DNA from: Rhodanobacter glycinis
GTDB lineage: Bacteria > Pseudomonadota > Gammaproteobacteria > Xanthomonadales > Rhodanobacteraceae
DNA: 64,000 bases
Direction of reading: 5' to 3'
NCBI RefSeq assembly: GCF_900114325.1
Contig: NZ_FOSR01000002.1
Coordinates: forward strand, 248,001 to 312,000
Shown: in pieces, positions 8,110 to 17,647 of the stretch
Layout of the letters: each line of letters starts with the position of its first letter
How positions within the stretch are numbered: the first letter of the stretch is position 1
Made by a program: the position numbers and the translations under genes
The notes under the pieces: generated by a model
Databases searched by the model: none
The model's input: only the letters and a program-made list of their open reading frames with translations
Told to the model about the DNA's origin: nothing

Positions 8110-11088
8110 TCAGAACGTCGCGCGCAGCGTCAACGCATAACGGGTGTCGTTCACGTACCACGAAGTGATGTGCTTGCCGGCTCCATTCTGATACATGATC
8201 GTGCGCTGCTCGGCATTGTTGATGTTGTTCATCTCCAGGCCGAGCTTCAAGTGTCTGTTGAACGCGTAGAAGATCGAGCCGTCCAGTTGTCCGTAGGCAT
8301 CGGCGAACACCGGCAGCTTCCACGGAATGTTGTTGTCGGTGCCGTTGTAGCCATTCGGACCGATCGACAGCAGATACTGGCTGCGCCAGTTGTAGGCCAA
8401 CCGGATCTGCCACGGACCGTGCTCGTAGAAGCCGGCGACATTGAGAGAATCCCGCGACAAGCCATCCGCCGGGAGGCTGCCGTAACCCGAGCCATCCGTG
8501 TCCAGCGGCACCGCAGTCGTGTCGTTCGGCACATGGGTCCTGCTGCGGATGTAGGTGTAGTTCGCCGACATGCCGAAACCCTTGACTGGCAGGAAGTCGA
8601 AGAACTGGTTCCAGCCGATTTCCGCGCCATTGATCGTCGCCTTGCCGACGTTCACCGGACGGGTAATCAGATACTGGTAATTGTTGCCGTCGATGCCTGG
8701 ATACGTCACGAACTCCGACTCGTTGCGGAAATAATTGCTTAGCGACTTGCGAAACAGGTTGACCCAAGCCATGCCGCCGCGGTCCTGATCGAAGTACCAC
8801 TCCAGCGACAGATCGAACTGGTTGGCCTTCATCGGCGTCAGGTACGGGTTGCTGGTGGACGTGCCAGTCAGAGTCAGCTTGTCGATCGGCAGGACGGTGG
8901 TGCCGGCCGGCGGCGTATAGCCTGACACCACGCCGGCATTGAGAATCTGATAGGCCTGCATCTGGCTGAAGTCCGGCCGCGCGATCGCCTTGGAAAAGGC
9001 AAAGCGCGCGAGCAGGTTCGGCGCGAACTCCCACTTCACGTTGAAGCTGGGCAGGACGTCGGTGTACTCGTTGCGGGCACTGATGGGAGTAGACTGACCC
9101 GTGCCCAGATAGGGCGCCAACGCCTGGTTGGGATACACCAGGAAGCCTTGGCCGGCATTTCTGGTCTTCACCGCACGCACGCCGATGTTGCCGCTCAGAT
9201 GGGCATCGTCCACCCCGAAGTCGAGCATGGCGTACACCGCGTAGGTCTTCTCGTGCTGGATGTTGGTGTGCGCGGCATCGAGCAGCGTGGGCTGGTACGG
9301 GGCGTCGTAGCCGTTGCCGGGGATGTAATACGGAATGGCGGCGTTGTGGATGTCCGCGTAGCTGCCCGGATAGCCCAGCGCGGTCGACGGCACCGGTGCA
9401 TAGAACGCACCTGGTACGCCGGCGTCACCCTTGTAGAAATTCTTGAACGTGTCCAGGTGCACCAGGCTGCTATTGATCGTGCCGTTCAAGTCCAGCCCGG
9501 GCAAAGCGCCGCTGGGCAGTGCCCAGCCTTGCATCCAGGTCTGGAACACGGGCACCCAGTTGTAGCCGGTATCGATGTTGTCGGCATAGCGATTGGTCAG
9601 GCGCACGCCAGCCCTCACCCCTTGCACGAACCCATCGGCGAAGGTGTGATCAATGTCGGCACGCCAGGCCAGTTCTCTCGCATAGTTCTGATCCTGGTGA
9701 TCCTGGGTGAACCCCCAGTAGTAATTGGCGGGGTTCCCGGTGAAGTCGGAATCGACGCCGAGGTGTGGCGGGCTGCTGCCGTTCAGGGCGACGTCGATGT
9801 AGGGCACGTTGGTACCCAGGGCCACCGTGGAATCCAGACTGTTGGTGGTGGCCTTGACGAACTGCACCGCGCTCGTGATCTCGGTGCTCGTGCCCAGCCG
9901 CCACTTCATCCCGGTGGAGAAATCGGTGGTCTTGGAGTGGCTGTTGGAGGCGCGGATGTCGGTGCCCATCGGCATGCCGCCGCTCTGCGTGAGGCGACCG
10001 GACTGGAACACCCCGCCGTTGACGACGCTCGGCTGGCTGGCATCCACCATCACCTGCGTCGGGTCGTTGCTCACGAAGATCGCATCCTCGTTCCAGACCT
10101 CGTGGTATTTGCTCTGGAACGCGGTGGCGTGAAAATCAAGATTGTCGCTGGGACGCCACTGAAAGGCCAGGTAGGTGCCATCACGCTTGCGATCGTAAAG
10201 CAAGGTGCGCCAGTCGGCGCCGCGCGGCACCCACGTGCCACTGGCGTTCTTGAAGAACGGACGCACAAACAGGCCATCGGTGCGCGTGGACAGTTGGGAA
10301 TCGGCGACATCGACGAGGAAACCCATCTCGCCGAGACGGGTGTGCCAGCGATTGCTGTAGAGCACCGAGCCGGACGGCTTGTACTTCTTGACGAAGTTGC
10401 CGTAGTTCTCGCTGACGGAAGCGGCGATCTTCTGGCCCTGGAAGTCGAACGGCATGAAGGTGCGCAGGTTCACCGTGCCGCCCAGGCCGCCCTCGATCAT
10501 GTCGGCCGTCTGGTTCTTGTAGACATCGATGCCAGACATCAATTCCGGCGGCACGTCCTGGAAGCTTAGCGCGCGCCCACCGTTGGCGGAGAAACTGTCC
10601 CCCCCATTCAATTCGGAACGCACCTGCGTGAGGCCGCGCACCTGCACGCCATTGCCTTCGGCAGAGAAGTGTTCCGGATCCCCCTGGGAGAGGAAATGGT
10701 CGATGGTGACGCCGGGAATGCGCGCCAGGGTATCAGTGACGCTGCGATCGGGCAGCGCACCGATATCCGTGGCGGATACCGAATCGACGAAAGTATCCGC
10801 GTAGCGCTTGACGTCCTGCGCCTGCTCGACTGATGCACGAATACCGGTCACGACAACGGCCTGGAGGTTCTTGACCTCCTTGGCATCGGCTTTTGCACGC
10901 TTTTTTTTGGCAGCCTTGGCGGCTGGCTGGCCCTGGTCTTGTGCTGCCGGCGTTGACGACACCGGACCCGCATGGGCAACCAGAGGGGCATAGAGCAACA
11001 GGCCCATGGCAATCGCAGCGGACAAGCGCGCCAGCGGCAGCGCTCGACCCGCCGAACTACATCCAGCCTGAAGGGTGGTCTCAGTCAT
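8110..11088 (-). CDS. TonB-dependent receptor 2 of the xyloglucan-type locus
   Basis: A 992-residue outer-membrane receptor. The ATG at 11088 has GGGGAGAG upstream and is preferred over one 18 codons earlier. The signal peptide ends at AHA (residues 38-40). Next come a Lys/Ala-rich linker and a TonB-box-like region, LQAVVVTGIRAS. The plug follows with IGALPDRSVTDTLARIPGV, VRGL, GGDSFSANGGRALSF and GGLGGTVNLRT, then a long barrel ending ALTLRATF. It is a paralogue of the receptor at 3059-5899, sharing the plug phrases RGLTQVR, NGGDSF and DVYKN. It stands alone on its strand, divergent from the two GH43 genes. It probably imports a second class of oligosaccharide from the same polymer. Confidence 0.92.
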   Translation of the reverse strand: MTETTLQAGCSSAGRALPLARLSAAIAMGLLLYAPLVAHAGPVSSTPAAQDQGQPAAKAAKKKRAKADAKEVKNLQAVVVTGIRASVEQAQDVKRYADTFVDSVSATDIGALPDRSVTDTLARIPGVTIDHFLSQGDPEHFSAEGNGVQVRGLTQVRSELNGGDSFSANGGRALSFQDVPPELMSGIDVYKNQTADMIEGGLGGTVNLRTFMPFDFQGQKIAASVSENYGNFVKKYKPSGSVLYSNRWHTRLGEMGFLVDVADSQLSTRTDGLFVRPFFKNASGTWVPRGADWRTLLYDRKRDGTYLAFQWRPSDNLDFHATAFQSKYHEVWNEDAIFVSNDPTQVMVDASQPSVVNGGVFQSGRLTQSGGMPMGTDIRASNSHSKTTDFSTGMKWRLGTSTEITSAVQFVKATTNSLDSTVALGTNVPYIDVALNGSSPPHLGVDSDFTGNPANYYWGFTQDHQDQNYARELAWRADIDHTFADGFVQGVRAGVRLTNRYADNIDTGYNWVPVFQTWMQGWALPSGALPGLDLNGTINSSLVHLDTFKNFYKGDAGVPGAFYAPVPSTALGYPGSYADIHNAAIPYYIPGNGYDAPYQPTLLDAAHTNIQHEKTYAVYAMLDFGVDDAHLSGNIGVRAVKTRNAGQGFLVYPNQALAPYLGTGQSTPISARNEYTDVLPSFNVKWEFAPNLLARFAFSKAIARPDFSQMQAYQILNAGVVSGYTPPAGTTVLPIDKLTLTGTSTSNPYLTPMKANQFDLSLEWYFDQDRGGMAWVNLFRKSLSNYFRNESEFVTYPGIDGNNYQYLITRPVNVGKATINGAEIGWNQFFDFLPVKGFGMSANYTYIRSRTHVPNDTTAVPLDTDGSGYGSLPADGLSRDSLNVAGFYEHGPWQIRLAYNWRSQYLLSIGPNGYNGTDNNIPWKLPVFADAYGQLDGSIFYAFNRHLKLGLEMNNINNAEQRTIMYQNGAGKHITSWYVNDTRYALTLRATF

Positions 11089-11247
11089 GATCAAAGCTCT
11101 CCCCGGAAATGATGGTCGATCGCCGGCAAGGCTTGTCGGCAACCCTGGTTCTTCCGCGCCTCCCCATTCCAGGCAGCGGTGTATGGCGATTCGTGGCCAA
11201 GTGCCCTTTTCGCAGGTCTGGATGTTGGGGCGCAGCGCTACGAACTG

Positions 11248-11335
11248 ACAATTACGAAAACAAGGGCGCCGGGTAATGTTTATTCATTTGCGAACGCGTC
11301 ATGACCGCTGCACGGTGCCAACCGACTGGTAGTTT
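11248..11335. promoter_or_regulatory. divergent promoter/operator element, copy 2
   Basis: Core of the 303-base gap between TBDT 2 (leftward) and the GH43 pair (rightward). ACAATTACGAAA, a fixed spacer, and GGTAATGTTTATTCATTTGCG match copy 1 at 6068 with identical spacing. The leftward -35/-10 candidates are TTACCC and TAATTG, 16 bases apart. TAGTTT (11330-11335) sits where copy 1 has TAGATT. The same regulator probably controls both divergent pairs. Confidence 0.6.
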
Positions 11336-11391
11336 GCGCAGTGACTCATGGACGTTCGCAGGGTTCTGCCACGTCATTCCGGGAGCCCCCG

Positions 11392-13077
11392 ATGCCATCG
11401 CTGTGGAGTAAGGATGTGAAACGCTGCCTGCTCGCGCTGATCTGCCTGCTGCTGGTTCCCGTCGCGCAAGCGGGAAGCGCGCTGTTCACCCGCATCCACT
11501 ACCAGGGCGCCGACGGTGGCCCCACGCCCACGACATCGCAATACCGCAATCCGATACTGGCAGGCTTTTATCCCGATCCATCGATCATCCGTGTCGGCGA
11601 CGATTTCTACCTGGTCAATTCCAGCTTCGGTTATTTCCCCGGCCTGCCCGTATTCCACAGCCGCGACCTGGTCGACTGGACGCAGATCGGCAACGCCATC
11701 GACCGCCCCGGCCAAATCGACTACGGCCGACACGAGCTGACCCGCGGCCTGTTCGCGGCCTCGATCAGCTACCACGGTGGCACGTTTTACATCACCAACA
11801 CCTGCTTCTACTGCGACGGCGGCAACTACGTCATCACCGCGAAGAATCCGGCCGGGCCATGGTCGAATCCGGTGTGGTTCGGCATTGAGGGGATCGATCC
11901 TTCGCTGTTCTTCGACAGCGACGGCAAGGCGTGGCTGGTCAACAACGGCATGCCCGTGGGCAAACCTCGCTACGAAGGCCATCGGGCGATCTGGATCCAG
12001 CAGTTCGACCCGACGTCGATGAAGCTGGTCGGTCCGCGCAAGGTGATCGTGGATGGCGGCACCGATCCTTCCGCCGATCCGCAATACGTGGAAGGCCCGC
12101 ACCTGTTCCGGCGCGGCAGCTGGTATTACCTCATCGCAGCCCAGGGCGGCACCGGCGAGCAGCATGCGGAGATGGTCTGGCGCAGCCATCATGTGACCGG
12201 TCCTTATATGGCATGGTCAGGCAACCCGGTGCTGACCCAGCGTGATCTCGATCCGGCGCGCGCCCATCCCGTCACGTCGGCAGGCCATGCACAATTCGTC
12301 GAGTTGAAGGATGGCTCGTGGTGGTCGGTGTTCCTGGCCACGCGGCCTTACCGCGGCAACCAGTACAACCTTGGCCGCGAAACCTTCCTGCTACCGGTGC
12401 ACTGGCACGATGACTGGCCGCAAGTGCTTCCCCACGACACGCCGGTGCCGTTGGTCGCCACGCGTCCGCCGCTTCCGCGCACCGCCTCTACGCAACCGAC
12501 GACGGGCCCGTTCGGCTGGACCGAACACTTCCATGGCCCCGGCTTGCCACTGGCATGGATGACCATCAACGTGCCGCGCACGCACTGGTACGCCACCGGT
12601 TCGAAGGGACTGCGAATCACTCCTTCGGCAACCCCACTGGGTGACTATGCCAACGGCCAGCCGGCCTATGTCGCGCATCGGCTGCAACACCGTGTCGCCT
12701 CGCTGGAAGCCACACTCGACGCCGCTCTGCTGGCACCGAACGAACAGGCCGGCCTGGCACTGTTCCAGAACGAAACCCACTTCTATGCGGCGATGCGGGT
12801 GCATGACCACTCCGGCAACGCCGTGGTGCTTTACCGCCGCACCAGCAAGGACGAACCCGCTGCCGGCACGCCAATCGCACGCGTGGCACTGGGCAAAACG
12901 ACACAGCCACTTCGGCTGCGCTTCCAGCTTGACGGCGCGCGGCTGGACGCGTGGTACGCGCAAGGCTCCGGAGCGTGGCAACCGCTGGCGCGAAACCTGG
13001 ATGCCAGCGTACTCAGCACCGCCACAGCCGGCGGCTTTACCGGCGTGACCTTCGGCCCGTATGCCTACCGGAAATAG
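11392..13077 (+). CDS. GH43 glycosidase (arabinofuranosidase/xylosidase-type), secreted
   Basis: A 561-residue protein beginning at the ATG at 11392, with GGGAG a few bases upstream; an in-frame GTG 17 codons earlier lacks support. A signal peptide ends near AQA. The five-bladed propeller carries the three GH43 acidic residues: Asp62 in FYPDPSII (base), Asp169 in GIDPSLFF (pKa modulator) and Glu234 in VEGPHLF (acid). A C-terminal beta-sandwich (about residue 380 onward, FHGPGLPLAWMTIN...) is typical of the two-domain GH43 subfamilies. It would release arabinofuranose or xylose from hemicellulose side chains. It is divergent from TBDT 2 and is followed after 77 bases by a second GH43 gene. Exact substrate is not readable from sequence. 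Confidence 0.9.
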   Translation: MPSLWSKDVKRCLLALICLLLVPVAQAGSALFTRIHYQGADGGPTPTTSQYRNPILAGFYPDPSIIRVGDDFYLVNSSFGYFPGLPVFHSRDLVDWTQIGNAIDRPGQIDYGRHELTRGLFAASISYHGGTFYITNTCFYCDGGNYVITAKNPAGPWSNPVWFGIEGIDPSLFFDSDGKAWLVNNGMPVGKPRYEGHRAIWIQQFDPTSMKLVGPRKVIVDGGTDPSADPQYVEGPHLFRRGSWYYLIAAQGGTGEQHAEMVWRSHHVTGPYMAWSGNPVLTQRDLDPARAHPVTSAGHAQFVELKDGSWWSVFLATRPYRGNQYNLGRETFLLPVHWHDDWPQVLPHDTPVPLVATRPPLPRTASTQPTTGPFGWTEHFHGPGLPLAWMTINVPRTHWYATGSKGLRITPSATPLGDYANGQPAYVAHRLQHRVASLEATLDAALLAPNEQAGLALFQNETHFYAAMRVHDHSGNAVVLYRRTSKDEPAAGTPIARVALGKTTQPLRLRFQLDGARLDAWYAQGSGAWQPLARNLDASVLSTATAGGFTGVTFGPYAYRK

Positions 13078-13154
13078 CCAAACTGGCTGCGACGCCAGCC
13101 CATGCAATCCGTCAAGTACGCACGGCTTCAAAACGTTCATCGGGAAAACCAATC

Positions 13155-14786
13155 ATGCCTGACTTGGGCCGCAGAGACCTTTTCAAAGCCCTGGCAACAG
13201 GAGCCATTGCCATCCCCCTCGCCCGAACGATCCACTCCGACCCGGTCCGTCCATGTGTCGGTCCCGAGCCGCACTGGGCCAAGGGCATCGAGGATCAACG
13301 CAAGGCCGACCTTGGCGACGGCACCTACATCAATCCCGTTGTTGCCGGCGATCATCCCGACCCCACCGTGCTCAAGGACGGCGACGACTACTACATGACG
13401 TTTTCGCCATTCTTCGCCTCGCCCGGACTCGTCATCTGGCATTCGACCGACCTGGTCAACTGGGCGCCGATCGGCACCGCACTGCACAAGCCGATGGGCA
13501 CGGTATGGGCTGTCGACCTGTGCAAATACAAGAACCGCTACTACATCTACCTGCCAGCCCAGCAAGCCGGCGGGGACTGGTCGATCCACGTCATCTGGGC
13601 CGACGATATCCGCGGCCCATGGAGCGAACCGGTCGATCTCGATATCGCCGGCTGCATCGATCCGGGACACGTGGTCGGTGAAGACGGCCGACGCTACCTG
13701 TTCGTCAACGGCATTCGAATGATCCGCCTGACCGACGATGGCCTGGCTACCGACGGCCCGCTGCAACACGCCTATACGCCATGGCAATACCCGAAGGACT
13801 GGATTGTCGAGGACTTCGCCCCGGAAGGCCCCAAACTGCTGCGACGCGCTGACTGGTTCTACCTGGTCAGCGCCGTGGGCGGCACGGCGGGTCCGCCGAC
13901 GGGGCACATGGTCATCGTGGCCCGCTCGAAGTCGGTACACGGTCCGTGGGAAAACTGTCCGCACAATCCCATCGTGCGCACCCGGTCGGCCGCCGAACCG
14001 TGGTGGTCGCGTGGCCACGCCACCCTGGTCGAAGGACCAGCCGGGGACTGGTGGATGATCTATCACGGCTACGAGAACGGCTTCAGGACACTGGGCCGCC
14101 AAACCTTGCTGGAACCGATGGCGTGGACTGCAGATGGTTGGCCACGCGCCACCGGAAGCGATTTGTCCCGCCCGCTTCGCAAGCCCGCGGGCGGCTCGGC
14201 AAGTGCGGATGGCATGGCGCTTTCGGACGATTTTTCCAGCAACCGGTTCGGCACCCTGTGGTCCTTCCACCGTCCGCGACCATATGAAATGCAGCGGGCC
14301 AGATATACGGGCAAGGCACTGGAGTTCCGCGGGTTCGGCAGCTCACCAGCGGACAGTGCGCCGCTGGTATGCAGCGTGGGCGACCGCGCCTACGTGGCGG
14401 AAATCACCTTCGAACTGTCCGGCGATGCGGAAGGTGGCCTGCTGCTTTTCTACAACCACAAGGCTTTCGTGGGTGTCGGCTTCACGCCGGACACGATCAA
14501 GACCTTCGAATACGCGCAGGAACTGGACTGGGCTCGCATCGCGAAGAAAAGCCGGCATGTGCGCGTGCGGGTCACCAACGACCATAACGTGGTGACCTAT
14601 GCGTACTCGCACGACGACGGCCGCAGCTGGCAACTGCATACCATCCGCATGGAGGTATCCGGCATCCACCACAACGTGTTCGGCGATTTCCTGTGCCTCA
14701 AGCTGGGCATCTACAGCGCCGGCAGCGGAACGTTGCGACTGAGCGATTTCCGCTATCACGCCATCGCGGGCAACCCGCTGATCTGA
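13155..14786 (+). CDS. GH43 glycosidase with twin-arginine-like leader
   Basis: A 543-residue protein from the ATG at 13155. The N-terminus MPDLGRRDLFKALATGAIAIP has a twin-arginine motif followed by a hydrophobic stretch, so Tat export is likely, unlike its neighbour. GH43 acids are Asp69 (HPDPTVL), Asp169 (CIDPGHV) and Glu224 (APEGPKL). A C-terminal beta-sandwich (about residue 355 onward) contains FSSNRFGTLWSFH and ends with SGTLRLSDFRY. The sequence is quite different from the upstream GH43 gene, so the two are probably complementary activities on arabinose- or xylose-substituted side chains. It is co-transcribed with the upstream gene. The ribosome site is weak (GGGAAAA). Confidence 0.9.
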   Translation: MPDLGRRDLFKALATGAIAIPLARTIHSDPVRPCVGPEPHWAKGIEDQRKADLGDGTYINPVVAGDHPDPTVLKDGDDYYMTFSPFFASPGLVIWHSTDLVNWAPIGTALHKPMGTVWAVDLCKYKNRYYIYLPAQQAGGDWSIHVIWADDIRGPWSEPVDLDIAGCIDPGHVVGEDGRRYLFVNGIRMIRLTDDGLATDGPLQHAYTPWQYPKDWIVEDFAPEGPKLLRRADWFYLVSAVGGTAGPPTGHMVIVARSKSVHGPWENCPHNPIVRTRSAAEPWWSRGHATLVEGPAGDWWMIYHGYENGFRTLGRQTLLEPMAWTADGWPRATGSDLSRPLRKPAGGSASADGMALSDDFSSNRFGTLWSFHRPRPYEMQRARYTGKALEFRGFGSSPADSAPLVCSVGDRAYVAEITFELSGDAEGGLLLFYNHKAFVGVGFTPDTIKTFEYAQELDWARIAKKSRHVRVRVTNDHNVVTYAYSHDDGRSWQLHTIRMEVSGIHHNVFGDFLCLKLGIYSAGSGTLRLSDFRYHAIAGNPLI

Positions 14787-15061
14787 CATCGCGCACTCCC
14801 GACAAACATGCGCCCCCCTTATTGGAATCGTTGGCTGGCGGGGTGCGGATACGCACGCACCGATCAAGCCCTGCTCTCCTGTTCAACGGGCCGGGACATG
14901 CTCTGATCACTGGCATGCGTGCATGCCTGTATTGCATTGCCGCAAGATTCCGTAAAACCGCCGGTGTAGAGTCGGGGACTGCGATCAACGCGCGGATGCT
15001 GCGCGTGGCAGATGCCCGCCGTCGGCGTGGCTGTGGCATTTGCATGGAGCGTCAAACCACA

Positions 15062-15086
15062 CAGGGCTCTTGAGGCCTGTTTTTTT
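15062..15086 (+). terminator. rho-independent terminator upstream of GH92
   Basis: Stem CAGG-g-CTC with GAG-g-CCTG (one internal mismatch pair), loop TT, followed immediately by seven T residues (15080-15086). It would end transcription arriving from the GH43 genes. Confidence 0.65.
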
Positions 15087-15100
15087 GGGGCGGAATTTAG

Positions 15101-15116
15101 ATCGATTCAAATTGAG
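15101..15116. promoter_or_regulatory. operator-like inverted repeat before GH92
   Basis: ATCGATT-ca-AATTGAG, just after the terminator and about 90 bases before the GH92 start. It resembles the better inverted repeat ATCGATT-ga-AATCGAT at 32415-32430 upstream of another TBDT. A shared LacI-type regulator is possible but inferred. Confidence 0.35.
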
Positions 15117-15206
15117 GGTGACGCCCGCTTGGGCGGCCCATCCGGTCAGGACGACGAAGACGCGTGTTCCGACGTTTTCCTTATCTCCACGAGACGAGCC
15201 GATACC

Positions 15207-17600
15207 ATGTACCTACCGTCCAAGTTGCTGAAGACATCCGCCCTGGCCTGCGTGCTGGCCACGTCCACGGGCGCGGTCATGGCGCAAGCCGTTTCGTCAC
15301 CGGCCGATGCCGTCAATCCGTTGATCGGCAGTCGCAATGGTGGCAACACCTACCCGGGCGCGGTGGTTCCTTTCGGCATGCTGCAGTGGAGCCCCGAAAA
15401 CACCCGCGGCAAACACACGCGCACGGCCTCGCCCAGCGGCTATCAGTACGACACCACGCGCATCCGCGGCTTCAGCCTCACGCATCTTTCCGGAGCGGGT
15501 TGTGCCGGCGCCAGCGGCGATATCCCGCTGATGCCGATCACCATTCCCGTCACCAGCTCGCCATCGTCCGATACCACCGACCACATCTACGCCAGTGATT
15601 TCTCGCACGCCGACGAGCAGGCGAAAGTCGGCGACTATCGCGTGCGGCTGGCCAATGGTGTGAACGTCGAACTGGGCGCAGCGATGCACAGCGGCATGGC
15701 GCGTTTCAGCTTTCCCGCCGGACGACCGGCGAACCTGCTGGTGCGCGTCTCCGACTCCGAAGTGGGCAGCAGTGACGCGGCGGTGCATGTCGATGCGGCC
15801 ACGCAAACCATCACCGGTTCGGTGACCAGCGGCAACTTCTGCGGCTACCTGGCGAAGGCCGACCAGCACAGTTACTACACGCTGTATTTCGTCGCCCATT
15901 TCGATCGTCCGTTCACCCGCGTGGGCAGCTGGCACAACGGCACGGTGACGCTCGGCGCAACCTCCGGACACGGCGGCACCAGCTACGCCGACAAGGGTTT
16001 CCCGGTGCCGGGCAAGGGCTCGGGCGCGTGGGTCGGTTTCGATCCGGCCAAGGGCCCGGTACAGGTGCGGGTGGGCATTTCCTACGTGAGTTTGGCCAAT
16101 GCGCGCGCCAATCTTCGTGCCGAAATTCCGGCCGACAGCACGCTCGCCCACGTGACGTCGCAGGCGCGCGACGCATGGAACAAGGCGCTGGGACACATTG
16201 CGATCGACGGCGGCACGGCGGATCAGCGCACCACGTTCTACACCGCGCTGTACCACGTGCTGCTGCACCCGAACGTGTTCAGCGACGTCAATGGTGAATA
16301 CCGTGGTTTCGATCAGCACATTCACCATGTGAAAACCCCGCAACACGCGCAGTACGCCAACTTCTCGGGCTGGGACATCTACCGCTCGCAACTGCAGCTG
16401 CTGACCTGGCTGATGCCGAAGGTGGGCAGTGACATCGCCCAGTCGCTGTACAACCAGGCGCGCCAGAACCACGGCGAATGGGATCGCTGGACCCACAACA
16501 GCGGCGGCACCCATGTGATGAGTGGCGACCCTGCGGTGCCGGCGCTGGCAGATATCCACGCCTTCGGTGGTCATGACTTCGACCTGCGCGGCGCCTACGC
16601 CTCGCTGGCGCGTGCCGCCACGGTGCCCACCGCGCACGACGAGTCCAATGCCGGTTGCAACGTGGAATGCGTGGGTGAACGTCCGTCGCTCGACCAGTGG
16701 CTGAAGCTGCACTACATCGCCACCAAATCACATGCGTGGGGCGGTGCGGCCGAAACGCTGGAAGACGTCACCGCGGACTTCGCCTTGTCGCAACTCGCGA
16801 CCGAGGTCGGCGACAAAGCGGGCGAACGCAAATTCCTCGCGCGCGCCGGTTACTGGCGCAATCTGTACAACCCGAAAGCCGCGCCCGATGGCGGCTATAT
16901 CCAGAATCGCAACGCCGATGGCAGCTGGCCCGCCTTCACGCCAGGTACCGACGACGGTTTCGTCGAGGCGAGCGCAGCCGTCTATCTGTGGATGGTGCCG
17001 TTCGATGTGCACGGCCTGTTCCAGCAGCTCGGCGGCGACGCCACCGCGATCGCCCGGCTGGACCGCTTCTTCCACACCGCCGATGGGAAGTGGGCGTTCA
17101 CCAACGCCGGTCCGCTGCACGCCGAACTCAACAACGAACCCTCCGTCGAAACGCCGTGGCTGTACGACTTCGCCGGGCAGCCGTACAAGACCCAGGCCAC
17201 CGTTCGCGCTGTGGTCAACTCGCTGTGGAAGAACGCGCCCGACGGCATTCCCGGCAATGACGATCTGGGCGAGATGTCTTCGTGGTACGTGTGGTCGGCC
17301 TTGGGGCTGTACCCGGAAATTCCGGGGCGAACCGAACTGGTGCTCGGCAGTCCGCTGTTCACCCATGCCGTCGTGCATGGCTCCGGCGGCGACGTGACCA
17401 TCGATGCACCGAAAGCATCTACCGGCACACCGTATGTCCGCGCGCTCGAGGTCGACGGCAAGGCCTGGAACAAGCCATGGCTGCCGGCCAGCTTCGTCGC
17501 GCATGGCGGGCGTCTTGGCTTCACGCTGCAAGCGACGCCTGACCGCGCATGGGGCAGTTCGATGGCGGACGCACCGCCGTCGTTCCCGCCGCAATCCTGA
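15207..17600 (+). CDS. GH92 family exo-alpha-mannosidase-like glycosidase
   Basis: A 797-residue secreted protein; the ATG at 15207 leads into a signal peptide ending VMAQA. GH92 features are VNPLIGSRNGGNTYPGAVVPFGM at the start of the N-terminal beta-sandwich, HLSGAGC, the helical barrel with HNSGGTHVMSGDP, and GNDDLGEMSSWYVWSALGLYPEIPG near the C-terminus. Asp685-Asp686 in GNDD match the base of this inverting, calcium-dependent family. The expected acid lies in DDGFVEASAAVYLWMVPFD (Glu587). In characterised alpha-mannosidases this region usually reads EGN-x-WQY, so the acid motif is unusual and the linkage or substrate may differ. It has its own promoter region and is followed 47 bases later by a DUF1080 gene. 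Confidence 0.9.
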   Translation: MYLPSKLLKTSALACVLATSTGAVMAQAVSSPADAVNPLIGSRNGGNTYPGAVVPFGMLQWSPENTRGKHTRTASPSGYQYDTTRIRGFSLTHLSGAGCAGASGDIPLMPITIPVTSSPSSDTTDHIYASDFSHADEQAKVGDYRVRLANGVNVELGAAMHSGMARFSFPAGRPANLLVRVSDSEVGSSDAAVHVDAATQTITGSVTSGNFCGYLAKADQHSYYTLYFVAHFDRPFTRVGSWHNGTVTLGATSGHGGTSYADKGFPVPGKGSGAWVGFDPAKGPVQVRVGISYVSLANARANLRAEIPADSTLAHVTSQARDAWNKALGHIAIDGGTADQRTTFYTALYHVLLHPNVFSDVNGEYRGFDQHIHHVKTPQHAQYANFSGWDIYRSQLQLLTWLMPKVGSDIAQSLYNQARQNHGEWDRWTHNSGGTHVMSGDPAVPALADIHAFGGHDFDLRGAYASLARAATVPTAHDESNAGCNVECVGERPSLDQWLKLHYIATKSHAWGGAAETLEDVTADFALSQLATEVGDKAGERKFLARAGYWRNLYNPKAAPDGGYIQNRNADGSWPAFTPGTDDGFVEASAAVYLWMVPFDVHGLFQQLGGDATAIARLDRFFHTADGKWAFTNAGPLHAELNNEPSVETPWLYDFAGQPYKTQATVRAVVNSLWKNAPDGIPGNDDLGEMSSWYVWSALGLYPEIPGRTELVLGSPLFTHAVVHGSGGDVTIDAPKASTGTPYVRALEVDGKAWNKPWLPASFVAHGGRLGFTLQATPDRAWGSSMADAPPSFPPQS

Positions 17601-17647
17601 GTTTCCGCACTGCCGCCCCATCCACCCATCTACAGGTAGACCTCACG

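Larger units (their letters stand above)
14787..15206. other. 420-base gene-free stretch before GH92
   Basis: No credible coding sequence. It contains a perfect palindrome GGCATGC-gt-GCATGCC at 14912-14927, the intrinsic terminator at 15062-15086 and the operator-like inverted repeat at 15101-15116, both listed separately. These mark the boundary between the GH43 unit and the GH92 unit. Confidence 0.6.

Noticed and set aside
14931-15061. Small RNA before the terminator at 15062
   Set aside because: Promoter boxes (TTGCAT and TAAAAC, 15 bases apart) are too weak to support a separate RNA gene.
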